DNA from: Amblyomma americanum
Lineage: Eukaryota > Arthropoda > Arachnida > Ixodida > Ixodidae
NCBI RefSeq assembly: GCF_052857255.1
Contig: NC_135497.1
Span: 111,054,880 to 111,118,879 of the forward strand
Length of the DNA stretch: 64,000 nt
Direction of reading: 5' to 3'
Shown here piece by piece: positions 25,574 to 37,275 of this stretch (position 1 is the stretch's first letter; each line of letters starts with the position of its first letter). The notes under the pieces are model-generated. The model worked only from the letters and a program-made list of their open reading frames with translations. It was not told the DNA's origin and did not search any database. The translations under genes were made by a program, and so were the position numbers.

Positions 25574-27556
25574 AGATTTCGCTGCGGCGAAATTTGAGCG
25601 GAGAGCCGTGGTGCTCTCGGCAGAGAGAGCGATTCACGCGCCCCACTCTAGGCCAGTTGTTTTGGCTCGTGTGATTTCAATAGTCGGCACAGTATTCGAA
25701 GACGTAATTTAGCCCATTCCGGCAAAGTGCCGCGGGATCACCGAAACATCGGAGAAATCCCAGGATTTTCAAACCATTACTATGCCGCCTGGAGGGAAGT
25801 GGCGTAAACGGGGGACTGTCTTCACCTCCCATGAACATCAACATCATTATCATTAATTGTTACCTGCAATTATTTTTCTTGCAGGTAATGTACTATCTTT
25901 AATCAGTATTCTGGAATGTTTTCATTTCATAGCGGTGTATCGACTTCCCCGAGCTCATAAAGATACACATTATAATCGTTATCATCATCGCCGGAGGTCC
26001 ACGGCATGTGTCGTTGCATGATCATTGCAGTATGTCACAAATTAGAACTGGCGTGTTTACCTGCTGGACAATCCGGATGTCATTAATGTGGACCGAGCTG
26101 TGGGCACTCTGTAATGCGTCATGCGGGCATGTGTAGTAACGTGGGATCAATGATGGACCTTGAAATGGGGGTTGATGGGGACCTGGTATGACGTCACATT
26201 ACATCTTCGTCACGTGGTTAGGTTTGACGTCAAATTACATCACTGTCCCGTGACTTGGTATTATGTACCACTCTTATGATGTTATAAATAATACTAATTA
26301 GCCTTAGCATTACCTAATTACATTTATAAGCATTGGTTAGGCATGTTGATCAATATATGTTAATTAACAATAATTAATCACGTGACGTGACCATATTCGT
26401 CACGTGACTCGTCGCCTCATGGCGTCACATGGTGCCGTTTCTTGCAGGCACTTTTTTTGCGGATAAGACCTTGAAACTGAGCCATCGAATGCTTTCGAAT
26501 TAAAAAAAGAAGCCGCTCGCATCTACACAGACATAAATACAACGAGCCCCTGTTGGTGTACTGCAGTCGCAGCTTGTTTTCGGAGGCAGCATACAGAGGA
26601 CTGAAATGAGCGTTTGCTGGGTGGCAAAATTTTTATCTACGCTGAGTGCTCTCGCTATGCAGGATACAGCTAAAAAATCGAAATATACTGATATGCATCT
26701 GCGTAGCGATCACATTGGAAAGCACATCGGCGACCAGTTTCTGTATATACGCAATTCTCAAGTCTAGTATCGTGAATAACCCCCTCCCCCTCCCGCCCTC
26801 CTAATTTCTGGTAGATGGTGTAGAAGATCTGTGTTTTTCAATTACCGGTTCTTGCGTGAATGAGCGAGAGGCTTTTAATACGAACAAATATACCCGAAGC
26901 AGTTGCCGAATATTGGCACTGATAAGCTTACAATTAGGGAACCAAACTTCATGAAAACAGTACCCTCCGACGTATTGGTTGTAACCGCGTAAGGGACACC
27001 CCTGTCCGCAGTCCCTAATCTCTCCGAGGGTTCATCCCAGATTATAAGCTTCTCTTATTGCGTGCACTTCAACAGTGTCTGTACGCACCTTATCAAATTA
27101 TTAGAGACCGCTTAGTGCCGCTATTGTAATAGCTAGTAATCACAATTGTACCATTTTCATTTTCGCTTTCCTGTCTCACAGGATTCTCAGAATTGTTTTG
27201 AACTGAAAAACTTCATAATTTTTTTGTTTTGCTTTTTCTGAGGTCGACCTGCCGACCTCAACCTCAAAATTCGAGGATTGAGGTTCAGGTGAGGTTGAGT
27301 GAGGTCGCCAGCGGCCCCAGGAAAAGTGAGGTGAGGGCGTCTCGGGAGACCTCAACCTCAGCTGATGAGGTCGAGGTTGAGGTGAGGTCGTGATTTTTGA
27401 GATCAAATGCCCACCTCTGTCACTGTATCGTGCGCTGCCCGCGCTAACGACAGCCTGTTGCAAGGATCTTCTGCGTTTAAAGTGATCGCATTTACGTGGA
27501 ATGTATATGTTGTCGCAGTGTACAAACAATGGCAGGTCGGTGTTTCACGGTCTCAG

Positions 27557-30369
27557 ATTGGATTGGATTGGAAAACATTTAATTCGTCAGAAAAGACAGA
27601 ATGCAGACGATCCGTGCTAGGTGGCTATCAGTCCACGGCTGACAGCGACCTGGGTAGCCCATTCAATGACCCGGGTTTGAACTCCCAAGTCTGAGCTGAC
27701 CAACACGGCCTCCCACTGCTCGAGAGTAGGAACCTGTATTAGAGATTTCGGGGCGGCTCCTCTTTACAATTCCACAATAGGTTATCATAAGTGGCTAAAT
27801 CACCACATAATGTACATGCAGGGTCGTATTCACCGGGGTAGAATTTTGACAACAGGTAAGGCGTCATGAAGGATCGCGTCTGGAGTCGCCTCCAAGAGGT
27901 CTTCTGCTCCTTATTAAAGGCTTTGTCTGGAGGAGGGAATATCCTCCTTTCAAGTTTAAAATGATTAGTAATATCGTGAAAAGATGATAGGCCGTCCTTC
28001 GAAAAACTCTCAGCAACGACAGCGTCCCCTGCTCGGCTGACGAATCCTCGAGCTGTTATGCGTGCCGCTTCGTTACCAGGGTTCCCCGAGTGAGCCGGGA
28101 CCCTTATCAATTCAATAATTCTGTCTAAATCTTTGGTTTGACCCAATATGCTCATTGCTGCCTGAGAAATTCTGCCCCTCGCATAATTGCGTATGGCAAA
28201 TTTAGAGTCGCTGAGTATGGTAATAGCTTCTGTGTTAATGATAGCAAGGGCGATTGTCGCCTCTTCTGCCGTTTCCGAGGATTTCGTTATGGTAGTGCCG
28301 GAGACTATCAGTCTACCTTGCGTATCCACCGCCGTTAGTGCGAACGCTTGTTTCTGGGGATATTCTGCGGCATTTACATATACTCATCTTGGTTACATAT
28401 TCATCTTGGTTGTATATGTTGTGTAGAGCTTTTGCCCTAGCCCTTCTCCTCCCCTCGTGGTGAGCAGGATGCATATTCTTAGCTAGTGGCTTAACTCTTA
28501 TTACCTTAGCGATGCGTTTAGGTATCTGTGTTTTGGTATCTTGGGGTGGCAACTGTATGCCTAGTCCTAAACGATCAAGTATGGTTCTTCCTGCTTTGGT
28601 GCGGGAAAGCCGGCCTCTCTGCATTGTTAAGTGTGCCTCTGTAAGCTCGTCTAAGGTGTTGTGTACTCCCAAGCCCAGAAACCTTTCGGTGGAGGTACAG
28701 TTCGGTAGCCCTAATGCTGCGTTGTATGCTGTGCTAATCATAGACTCTACTTTGGCTTTTTCACTACTGTCTAATTTTAAGCATGGGAGTGCGTAGACAA
28801 GCCTGCTTATTACAAATGCTTGTACTATTTTGCAAAGTTCTGTCTCCTTCACTCCCTTCCTTTTGCTTGCAATTCGTCTAATTAGTCTTACCGTCATATT
28901 GACAGTTGTCTGGAGTTTTTCTAGTGTTTCCTTGTTCTTCTGGTTCGACTGAAGGAAGAGTCCTAGGATTCTTATAGTTTGAACTTCCTTTACAGGGAGC
29001 CCTTCCACCCAGATTTTCAGTGGAGGCGGAGGTTTGTAATTTTTTGCTCGAGGGCCCCTGGGTTTGTATCTGATTAGAAATAATTCGGACTTGGAGGGCG
29101 AGCAGGTTAGCCCTGCTTTACCTGCCAGGTCTTGTATTATGTCTACAGCTTGTTGCAGGGTATCCTCTATCTGACCATCGCTGCCAGTTGTGGCCCATAA
29201 AGTGATATCATCTGCGTAGAAGGTGTGTTGCAGCCCCGGGATGGCTGCTAATTTAGAAGGAATTTTAATTAGTCAGAGATTAAAAAGGAAGGGTGACAGG
29301 ACTGAGCCCTGTGACGTTCCTTTACCTCCAAGTGAGATAGAGTCTGATGTAATCTCTCCCACTGCTATCTCTGCCGTTCTGTTACTGAGAAATGACTTGA
29401 TGTACTGGAAAGTTCTTTCCCCTGGGTTGATATCCGAGAGATTCCTTAAGATAGCATCGTGCGTGACATTATCAAACGCCTTGTTCAAATCCAAGCCTAA
29501 TATGGCTTTAGTTCCTCTGCTGCGTTCCATGTCTATTATGTCTGCCTTGAGTTGCAGCATAATATCTTGGGTAGAAAGATTAGCCCTGAAGCCTAGCATG
29601 GAGTTAGGGAGTAAGTTATTGTCCTCAGCGTATTCTTGTAGCCGATTGAGAATTATATGTTCCATTAACTTTCCTAAGCAGGATGTTAAAGAGATTGGGC
29701 GTAGATTCTCTATACACAATTTCTTGCCTGGCTTTGGAATGAATGTAATCTTTGCATGTTTCCATTCTTGTGGAATGTTTCCGTCTGTCCAGTATTTGTT
29801 CATGAGATCAGTGAGTGCTGTCACCGACCCTGCGTCCAAGTTTCTAAGTGCTTTGTTAGTAACACCGTCAGGTCCGGCTGCAGACGCGGTGCGTAGTTGC
29901 CCCATGGCAAGCCACACTTCCGACTCCGTAATCTCAGCGTCCAAGTCCTCGTTTGGTGTTCCCTGATAGTTTGGCAGCGGTCCATCTGGGGTTGTGTTTA
30001 AGTATCGACCTCATAGTTCCGTTAAGAACTCCTCTGTGGTGCCTTGATACTGATGCACTAATCTCATAAGTTGACCTCGTTTAGTTGATTTAGCCTCTGT
30101 AGGGTCAAGAAGGTGCCTTAGCAGACGCCAAGTTTTCCTGCACTCGAGCTTGCCATTCATGCGGTCGCAAATTTGCTCCCATTGTTTGTGTTGAAGCTCT
30201 AGAGTATATTTTTCAATTAGTCTCTGCAACTGTGCAATTCTATTTTTAAGATTTTTGTTGTGTTTGTTCCTCTTCCAGCGGTTTTTGCAAGCTGAAATGT
30301 GCTTCCCACATATGCAATAACCTAGAGTCAGTGATTTGTCCTTCTTCCATGCCGATTTCGGCTGTGGCC
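27557..30369 (-). mobile_element. LINE4: I-group-like non-LTR retrotransposon with target duplication
   Basis: The insertion is flanked by TCACGGTCTCAG at 27545-27556 and 30370-30381. The empty site is intact at about 44538 and 55964. On the minus strand it contains RT, RNase H and a terminal C..C/H/C region, and ends with a tail of repeated CCAAT (27557-27571 complement). It is 5'-truncated: ORF1 and endonuclease are missing. The clean junctions make it one of the youngest events in the window, although its frame already carries stops. Confidence 0.95.
27739..30366 (-). pseudogene. RT-RNase H polyprotein remnant of LINE4
   Basis: In reading order: a basic linker (30373-30011); RT with ASAAGPDGVTNKALR, LRPISLTSCLGKLME, DLNKAFDNVTHDAIL and GTSQGSVLSPFLF (29944-29273); YADD (29207-29218); thumb region (to 28313); and RNase H with DTQGR, AEEATIAL, LSDSKFAIRNYA and GNEAARI (about 28340-28020). 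TGA stops at 30011-30013 and near 29273 lie in one frame, and a frameshift near 28340-28380 separates RNase H. Four disruptions or fewer suggest moderate age. The product would have been the element's polymerase. Confidence 0.85.
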
Positions 30370-30381
30370 TCACGGTCTCAG

Positions 30382-31285
30382 AAGTGCCGTGTTACAGCTG
30401 ATAACGTACGAGGCGAAATATTTAAAACTAAGGAGAGAAAAAAGAAATACCTTATTTAAGAAGAGGTTGCAGTGCAACCCGCCATTACTTTATTTTTTCT
30501 GCAAAACAATATACTAAAAAATTGGATATTTTATGTCCCGCAAAAAACGAGCGCTTAAAGCAAATTGTCTTCAGCCTGAAAGTATTACCCGATAAAACCC
30601 GAACTGCGGAATCTTTTGCTGAAAAGTCCTATTTGTTCCCGAATTATAGCTCCCAAAATAGCACCCGATTTTTACCCCCCGCCCCAATTCTGCAAAAATA
30701 AAGCCCGAAAACGAATGGCCCTAGACGCAACACAAACTACAAAGCGTTTCCTTTCTGTTCCTGTTCATTCCCATCTTAATTCTTTGAATGATATAAAACA
30801 GCAAATGTGCAGCATATATATGGTTCAGACATACACACCTACCAGACCGGAAATAAAGCGGAAATAACGGTCAGTAAAGCGAGCAGTTAGGGTATGGGAG
30901 AAAAATAAGGACACGAAAACAACGAATCCCTCTTTTGCACATCCCAGAAAAAGAAAAACACTCAGAGTATATGTGTCATACTCAGAGGGAACGCGCAACC
31001 CGAGGCCGCCGAATCGGAGGCAAAGGGGCATGCGCAGTAAGCACGGCCGGCCGCTGTTTCCGTGCACATGACTGGTGCCGCCCATTGTTGCCGGCTCTCG
31101 GAGTCGGTGCATCGCGAAGCACGGAGGCCACGCTTTGCCATCCTCCTTTTAAGTACGACGCACACTCTACAGCGCAGCTAAGTCGTGCATTATAAAGCAA
31201 ATTATTTTTTTAGCAAGAACCGAGGAAGCGTGCTTGAACACGGGCTAGATTTATGCCGTCTGCATTGTATGATGAAGAAACTTAA
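30382..31285. repeat. Block G, copy G1
   Basis: It recurs near 44550-45437 and 55976-56893. It includes CCCGATAAAACCCGA-type motifs (30585-30720), a C-rich run, and a GC-rich part near 31010-31130, with short non-matching open frames on both strands. I recognise no gene. It ends at the inverted SINE pair. Confidence 0.75.
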
Positions 31286-32038
31286 AAATAATTGGTTTTT
31301 GGGGAAAGGAAACTGCGCAGTATCTGTCTCATAAATCGTTGGACACCAGAACCGCGCCGAAAGGGAGGGGATAAAGGAGGAAGTGAAAGAAGAAAGAAAG
31401 AAAGAGGTACCGTAGTGGAGGGCTCCGGAATAATTATCGATCACCTGGGGATCTTGAACTTGCACTGACATAGCACAGCACACGGGCACCTTAGCGTTTT
31501 TCCTCCATAAAAACGCATCCGCCGCGATAGGGTTCGAACCCAGGAACTCCGGATCAGTAGCCTAGCGCCCTAACCACTGAGCCACCGCGGCGGCTCAAAT
31601 GATGAAGAAACTTCGATTTTTCCCGCGCGTCGCGTTTTTTTTTTTTCTAGCGGTCCATACAATACAGGAGCACTGCCTACATTTAAAAACGGGAAGCTTT
31701 GGACGGCGCCGAATAAGCGCCTGCGCAGAAAATTGTACGAAGTAGGTGTACAAAAAATTATTTTTGGACGATATACAGGATCCGGAGTTCCCGGGTTCGA
31801 ACCCGACCGCGGCGGCTGCGTTTTCATGGAGGAAAAACGCTAAGGCGCCCTTGTGCTGTGCGATGTCAGTGCACGTTAAAGATCCCCAGGTGGTCGAAAT
31901 TATTCCGGAGCCCTCCACTACGGCACCTCACTTCCTTTCTTCTTTCACTCCCTCCTTTATCCCTTAACTAACGACGTGGTTCAGGTGTCCGCCGATATAT
32001 GAGACAGATACTGCGCCATTTCCGTTCCCCGAAAACCA
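31286..32038. mobile_element. Inverted Ruka-like SINE pair following G1
   Basis: Antisense arm about 31286-31594, spacer to 31780, sense arm 31781-32038. This is the non-recombinant type: the antisense arm reads GGAAGTGAAAGAAGAAAG without the CGCTCGGCTA scar. B boxes are present in both arms; the sense arm lacks the A box. Confidence 0.85.
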
Positions 32039-33568
<1,530 letters not shown>

Positions 33569-34099
33569 AATCACATTGTGTGTAATAAAAAAATCAGCTG
33601 CGGTTCAACTACTGCTGAATCTAGTTAGCGAAAGCTGCAGTGCATCTGGTAAGTATACGCGGCTTGTCCTCTAACGTTGAGTGCGTTCCGCACACTGGAT
33701 AGGCAACGCGCCTACCCTGGCAGGTGGCGGTTAAATTAATGGTTGATCTCGACAGGTTGGTCTCCTAATGAACGTTGCGGCTTAGTGGCTTAGCTCGGCT
33801 ATGGCAGCATATGTGTAGAAAAAGGTAAGGCATAGCATGGTTAGCCTTGATTAATCTTGATTGCAAGTCCAGGTTAGTCTGGTTGTCTAGCTATGTTGTT
33901 GTCGCATTAAAGACGACACGACTGTGGTTACGGCGCACGTGAGCTCTCCTTTTCAATCCTCCGACATTTTATCACGCATGCGACGGAGCTGGCGAAGCGA
34001 GCGGAGGCGAGCGCAACGACGAGGAACGCGGTGTGACGTCATACCAAGCGGCGGCGAGCCGCGCGGTGTGACGTCATGCCAGATTACGCGGCGAGCGCG
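33569..34099. repeat. Block E, copy E2
   Basis: Full-length E with both TGACGTCA sites (34034-34041, 34069-34076). It is followed by a recombinant SINE pair instead of block F. No gene is recognised. Confidence 0.8.
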
Positions 34100-34856
34100 C
34101 ACAGCAGTGTAACCGTCTCACATATCTCTGTGGACACCCGAATCGCGCTGTAAAGGAAGAGATAAAGGAGGGAGGGAACGAAGAAAGAGAAAACTGAAAA
34201 GTTCGCTCGGCTAAGGAAGAAAGAGGTACCGTAGTGGAGGGCTCCGGAATAATTATCGACCACCTGGGGATCTTGAACTTGCACTGACATAGCACAGCAC
34301 ACGGGCACCTTAGCGTTTTTCCTCCATAAAAACGCATCCGCCGCGATAGGGTTCGAACCCGGGAACTCCGCATCAGTAGCCTAGCGCCCTAACCACTGAG
34401 CCACCGCGGCGGGTCAAATGATGAAGAAACTTCGATTTTTTCCCGCGCATCACGTTTTTTTTTTCTAGCGGTCCATCCAATACAGGAGCACTGCCTGCGT
34501 TTAAAAACGGGAAGCTTTGGACGGCGCCGAATAAGCGCCTGCGCAGAAAATTGTACGAAGTAGGTGTACAAAAAATTATTTTGGGACGATATACAGGATC
34601 CGGAGTTCCCGGGTTCGAACCCGACCGCGGCGGCTGCGTTTTTATGGAGGAAAAACGCTAAGGCACCCTTGTGCTGTGCGATGTCAGTGCACGTTAAAGA
34701 TCCGCAGGTGGTCGAAATTATTCCGGAGCCCTCCACTACGGCACCTCTCTTCCTTTCTCCTTTCACTCCCTCCTTTAACCCTTCCCTTACAACGTGGTTC
34801 AGGTGTCCGCCAATATATGAGACAGATACTACGCCATATCCTTTCCCAGAAAACCA
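34100..34856. mobile_element. Recombinant inverted SINE pair
   Basis: The antisense arm starts in the E-type manner (AAAGAGAAAACTGAAAAG, scar CGCTCGGCTA at 34204-34213) and continues as the G-type arm (AGGAAGAAAGAGGTACC), followed by the spacer and a sense arm. This marks a crossover between the SINE after E and the SINE after G. Confidence 0.8.
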
Positions 34857-34870
34857 ATTATTAATATTAA

Positions 34871-34956
<86 letters not shown>
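34857..34956. repeat. (ATT)n tract before S4
   Basis: About 95 bp, with TTAATATTAATA at its start. Confidence 0.95.
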
Positions 34957-34957
<1 letters not shown>

Positions 34958-36384
34958 GCAGGACGCTTCTAGTCAAATAAGAATACGAACAGTACATGCA
35001 GCAAAGGATGCACGTGCGGTCGTAGAAAGTGCATTCTTAAACTTGGCCGCCCTGCTCGGGCACGCTGTGGCTTGAATTTCACGGCAAAACAAGAATCCGC
35101 ATATAAACGGCACGTACTGCGGTATCATTTCCCGAACCTCCTCCTCTCTGCGGTAACGTCACCACAGCGATCGATGCGTTTCCCGGTGTGGAAGAAAAAG
35201 ACGAAAAGGCGAAGTGTGCGCAATTTGCTTAACTTTGAAAGGTAGCCTATTGCGGTATTTAATGAGCAACTATTGTTAGACACCATCGCAGTGAACCTTC
35301 GTTCAAAACTGCAGTGAACAAAATAACGGCTGCGGAAGGCGACGACGTGCAAAGGCAGTGCACGAGCAGGAAGAAGAAGAGAAAAGAACGCTCTTGTAGA
35401 TGCCGGGGGCAGATTCGTTCAGCGTGCTTGGTCCGAGCCTTGGTGTCACATCTCCGTTGCCCAAAATGCTACTCCGACCCCAGACTCCAGATGCGGACGA
35501 CCACGCGGACGCTCGAGGAAGAGACGCCTTCCGTTTGACCCGCAACTCCGCCGTCACCACCGCCACCAGAAGCGACGCAGTCCTTCGCCAGCCGCAGCGG
35601 GTGAGCACTGCTTCTCCAGCGTCGCGGCGCCACATCCAAAACACCGATGCTTCCTCGCGCCTTCACCCCCGCCTGCTTTTCTGCGGTGGTGGCATGGAAT
35701 CGAAATTTTGGCGTTGTCCAGGAGTCCCTTCGACGGCTGCACCTGGCTCAACTGCTCGGTCGTCCAGGACACCACGGTGCAGCAGACGTCGAAGTCATCC
35801 TTCTTCGGGGACGACGGAAGACGTTTGCGGGCAGGCATGGGCGTACCTGTGCGGCTGAGGACCGCAGCATCGCCCGCGGACTTGGGATGGAGTCTCGGCC
35901 GTCGCTCGCGTCATTCGAGACGCTTGTATTAAGCAGGAAAGAGAAACTGCATGAAGCTCAAAGAAAAAGAAAATACGCAGTAATAAATTCGTTATCCGAT
36001 AAATAACCGTGTAGCAAATGTTTCACTTCTCTCAGCCGCGCCTTGAATGAAGTCTAGATAAAAGAGGGGTCGAAAGCAGTGAGAAAATGGCGCCGTAGTT
36101 AAGGGCTTCGGATTAATTTAACCACCTGGGGTTCTTCAAAACAAGCACCGATATCGCTTAGCACACGGGCGGCTTATTGTATTTCGCCTCCGTCGAGTTG
36201 TGGCTGCCGCAGTCGGGGTTTGATACCGCGTCGTGTACAGCTGCTCAGTGGCCGAATCGGCAGCCACCCCACCAGGTTCGAGTCAAACGGCCAGAAAAAA
36301 ATATGCACCGTTCGAAAACGACGACATGAATTGCCATTTAAGTAAATTATAAAGAAAAGGTGTCGTAGTCGTAAAGCGAATCAC
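34957..36384. repeat. Block S, copy S4 (short form)
   Basis: A full S start (GCAGGACGCTTC). The 152-aa frame (35400-35858) begins MPGADS instead of MAGADS, and the 119-aa frame (35647-36006) is open. The old SINE is at about 36089-36290. Confidence 0.8.
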
Positions 36385-37275
36385 ATTGTGTGTAATAAAA
36401 TAATCAGCTGCGCTTCAACTACTGCTGAATCTAGTTAGATGGCGAAAGCTGCAGTGTATCCGGTAAGTATACGCGGCTTGGCCTCTAACGATTAGTGCGT
36501 TCCGCACATTGGATAGGCAACGCGCCTACCCTGGCAGGTGGCGGTTAAATTAATGGTTGATCTCGAGAGGTTGGTCACCTAATGAACATTGCGGCTTAGT
36601 GGCTTAGCCCGGCTATGCCAGCATATGTGTAGCAAAAGGTAAGGCATAGCATGGTTAGCCTTGGTTGATCTTGATTGCAAGTCCAGGTTAGTCCGGTTGT
36701 CTAGCTATGTTGTTGTCGCATTAAAGACGACACGACTGTGGTTACGGCGCACGCGAGCTCTCCTTTTAAATCCCCCGACATTTTATCACGCATGCGACGG
36801 AGCTGGCGAAGCGAGCGGAGGCGAGCGCAACGACGAAGAACGCGGTGTGACGTCATACCAAGCGGCGGCGAGCCGCGCGGTGTGACTTCATGCCAGATTG
36901 CGCGGCTAGCGCGCACAGCAGTGTAACCGTCTCACATATCTCTGTGGACAACCGAATCGCGCTGTAAAGGAAGGGATAAACGAGGGCGGGAACGAAGAAA
37001 GAGAAAACTGAAAAGTTCGCTCGGCTACTGATCCGGAGCTCCCGGGTTCGAACCCGACCGCGGCGGCAGCGTTTTCATGGAGGCAAAACGCCAAGGCGCC
37101 CGTTTGCTGTGCGATGTCAATTACGTTAAAGATCGCCAGGTGGCCGAAATTATTCTGGAGCCCTCCTCTGTCTTCCTTTCTTCTTTCACTCCCTCCTTTA
37201 TCCCTTCCATTACGGTTCGATTCAGGTGTCCAACGATTTACGAGACAGACACTGCGCCATTTCCTTTCCCCAAAA
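36385..37275. repeat. Block E copy E3 plus composite SINE
   Basis: E runs to about 36920. The SINE that follows has the 3' part of an antisense copy (to 37018), switching at CGCTCGGCTACTGATCCGG (from 37019) into a sense copy with the B box near 37045, which runs to 37275. This is the presumed donor of the CGCTCGGCTA scar seen in the recombinant pairs. A short ATT-like stretch precedes block F. Confidence 0.75.

Larger units (their letters stand above)
24123..27419. mobile_element. hAT-like DNA transposon, complete ends (copy 2, 3.3 kb)
   Basis: The left end CAGAGGTGGGCA and the right end TGCCCACCTCTG are perfect 12-bp inverted repeats, a sequence typical of hAT termini. The element is flanked by TCACCGTA (24115-24122) and TCACTGTA (27420-27427), an 8-bp duplication with one difference. 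Dense GAGGT/CCTCA motifs fill about 220 bp inside the left end and 190 bp inside the right end, like subterminal transposase-binding arrays. No transposase is seen, so it is non-autonomous. About 200 bp near 25417 present in copies 3 and 4 is missing here. Confidence 0.9.

Noticed and set aside
29223..29966. Plus-strand 247-aa open frame
   Set aside because: It is the complement of the LINE4 reverse transcriptase, whose motifs are clear on the minus strand.
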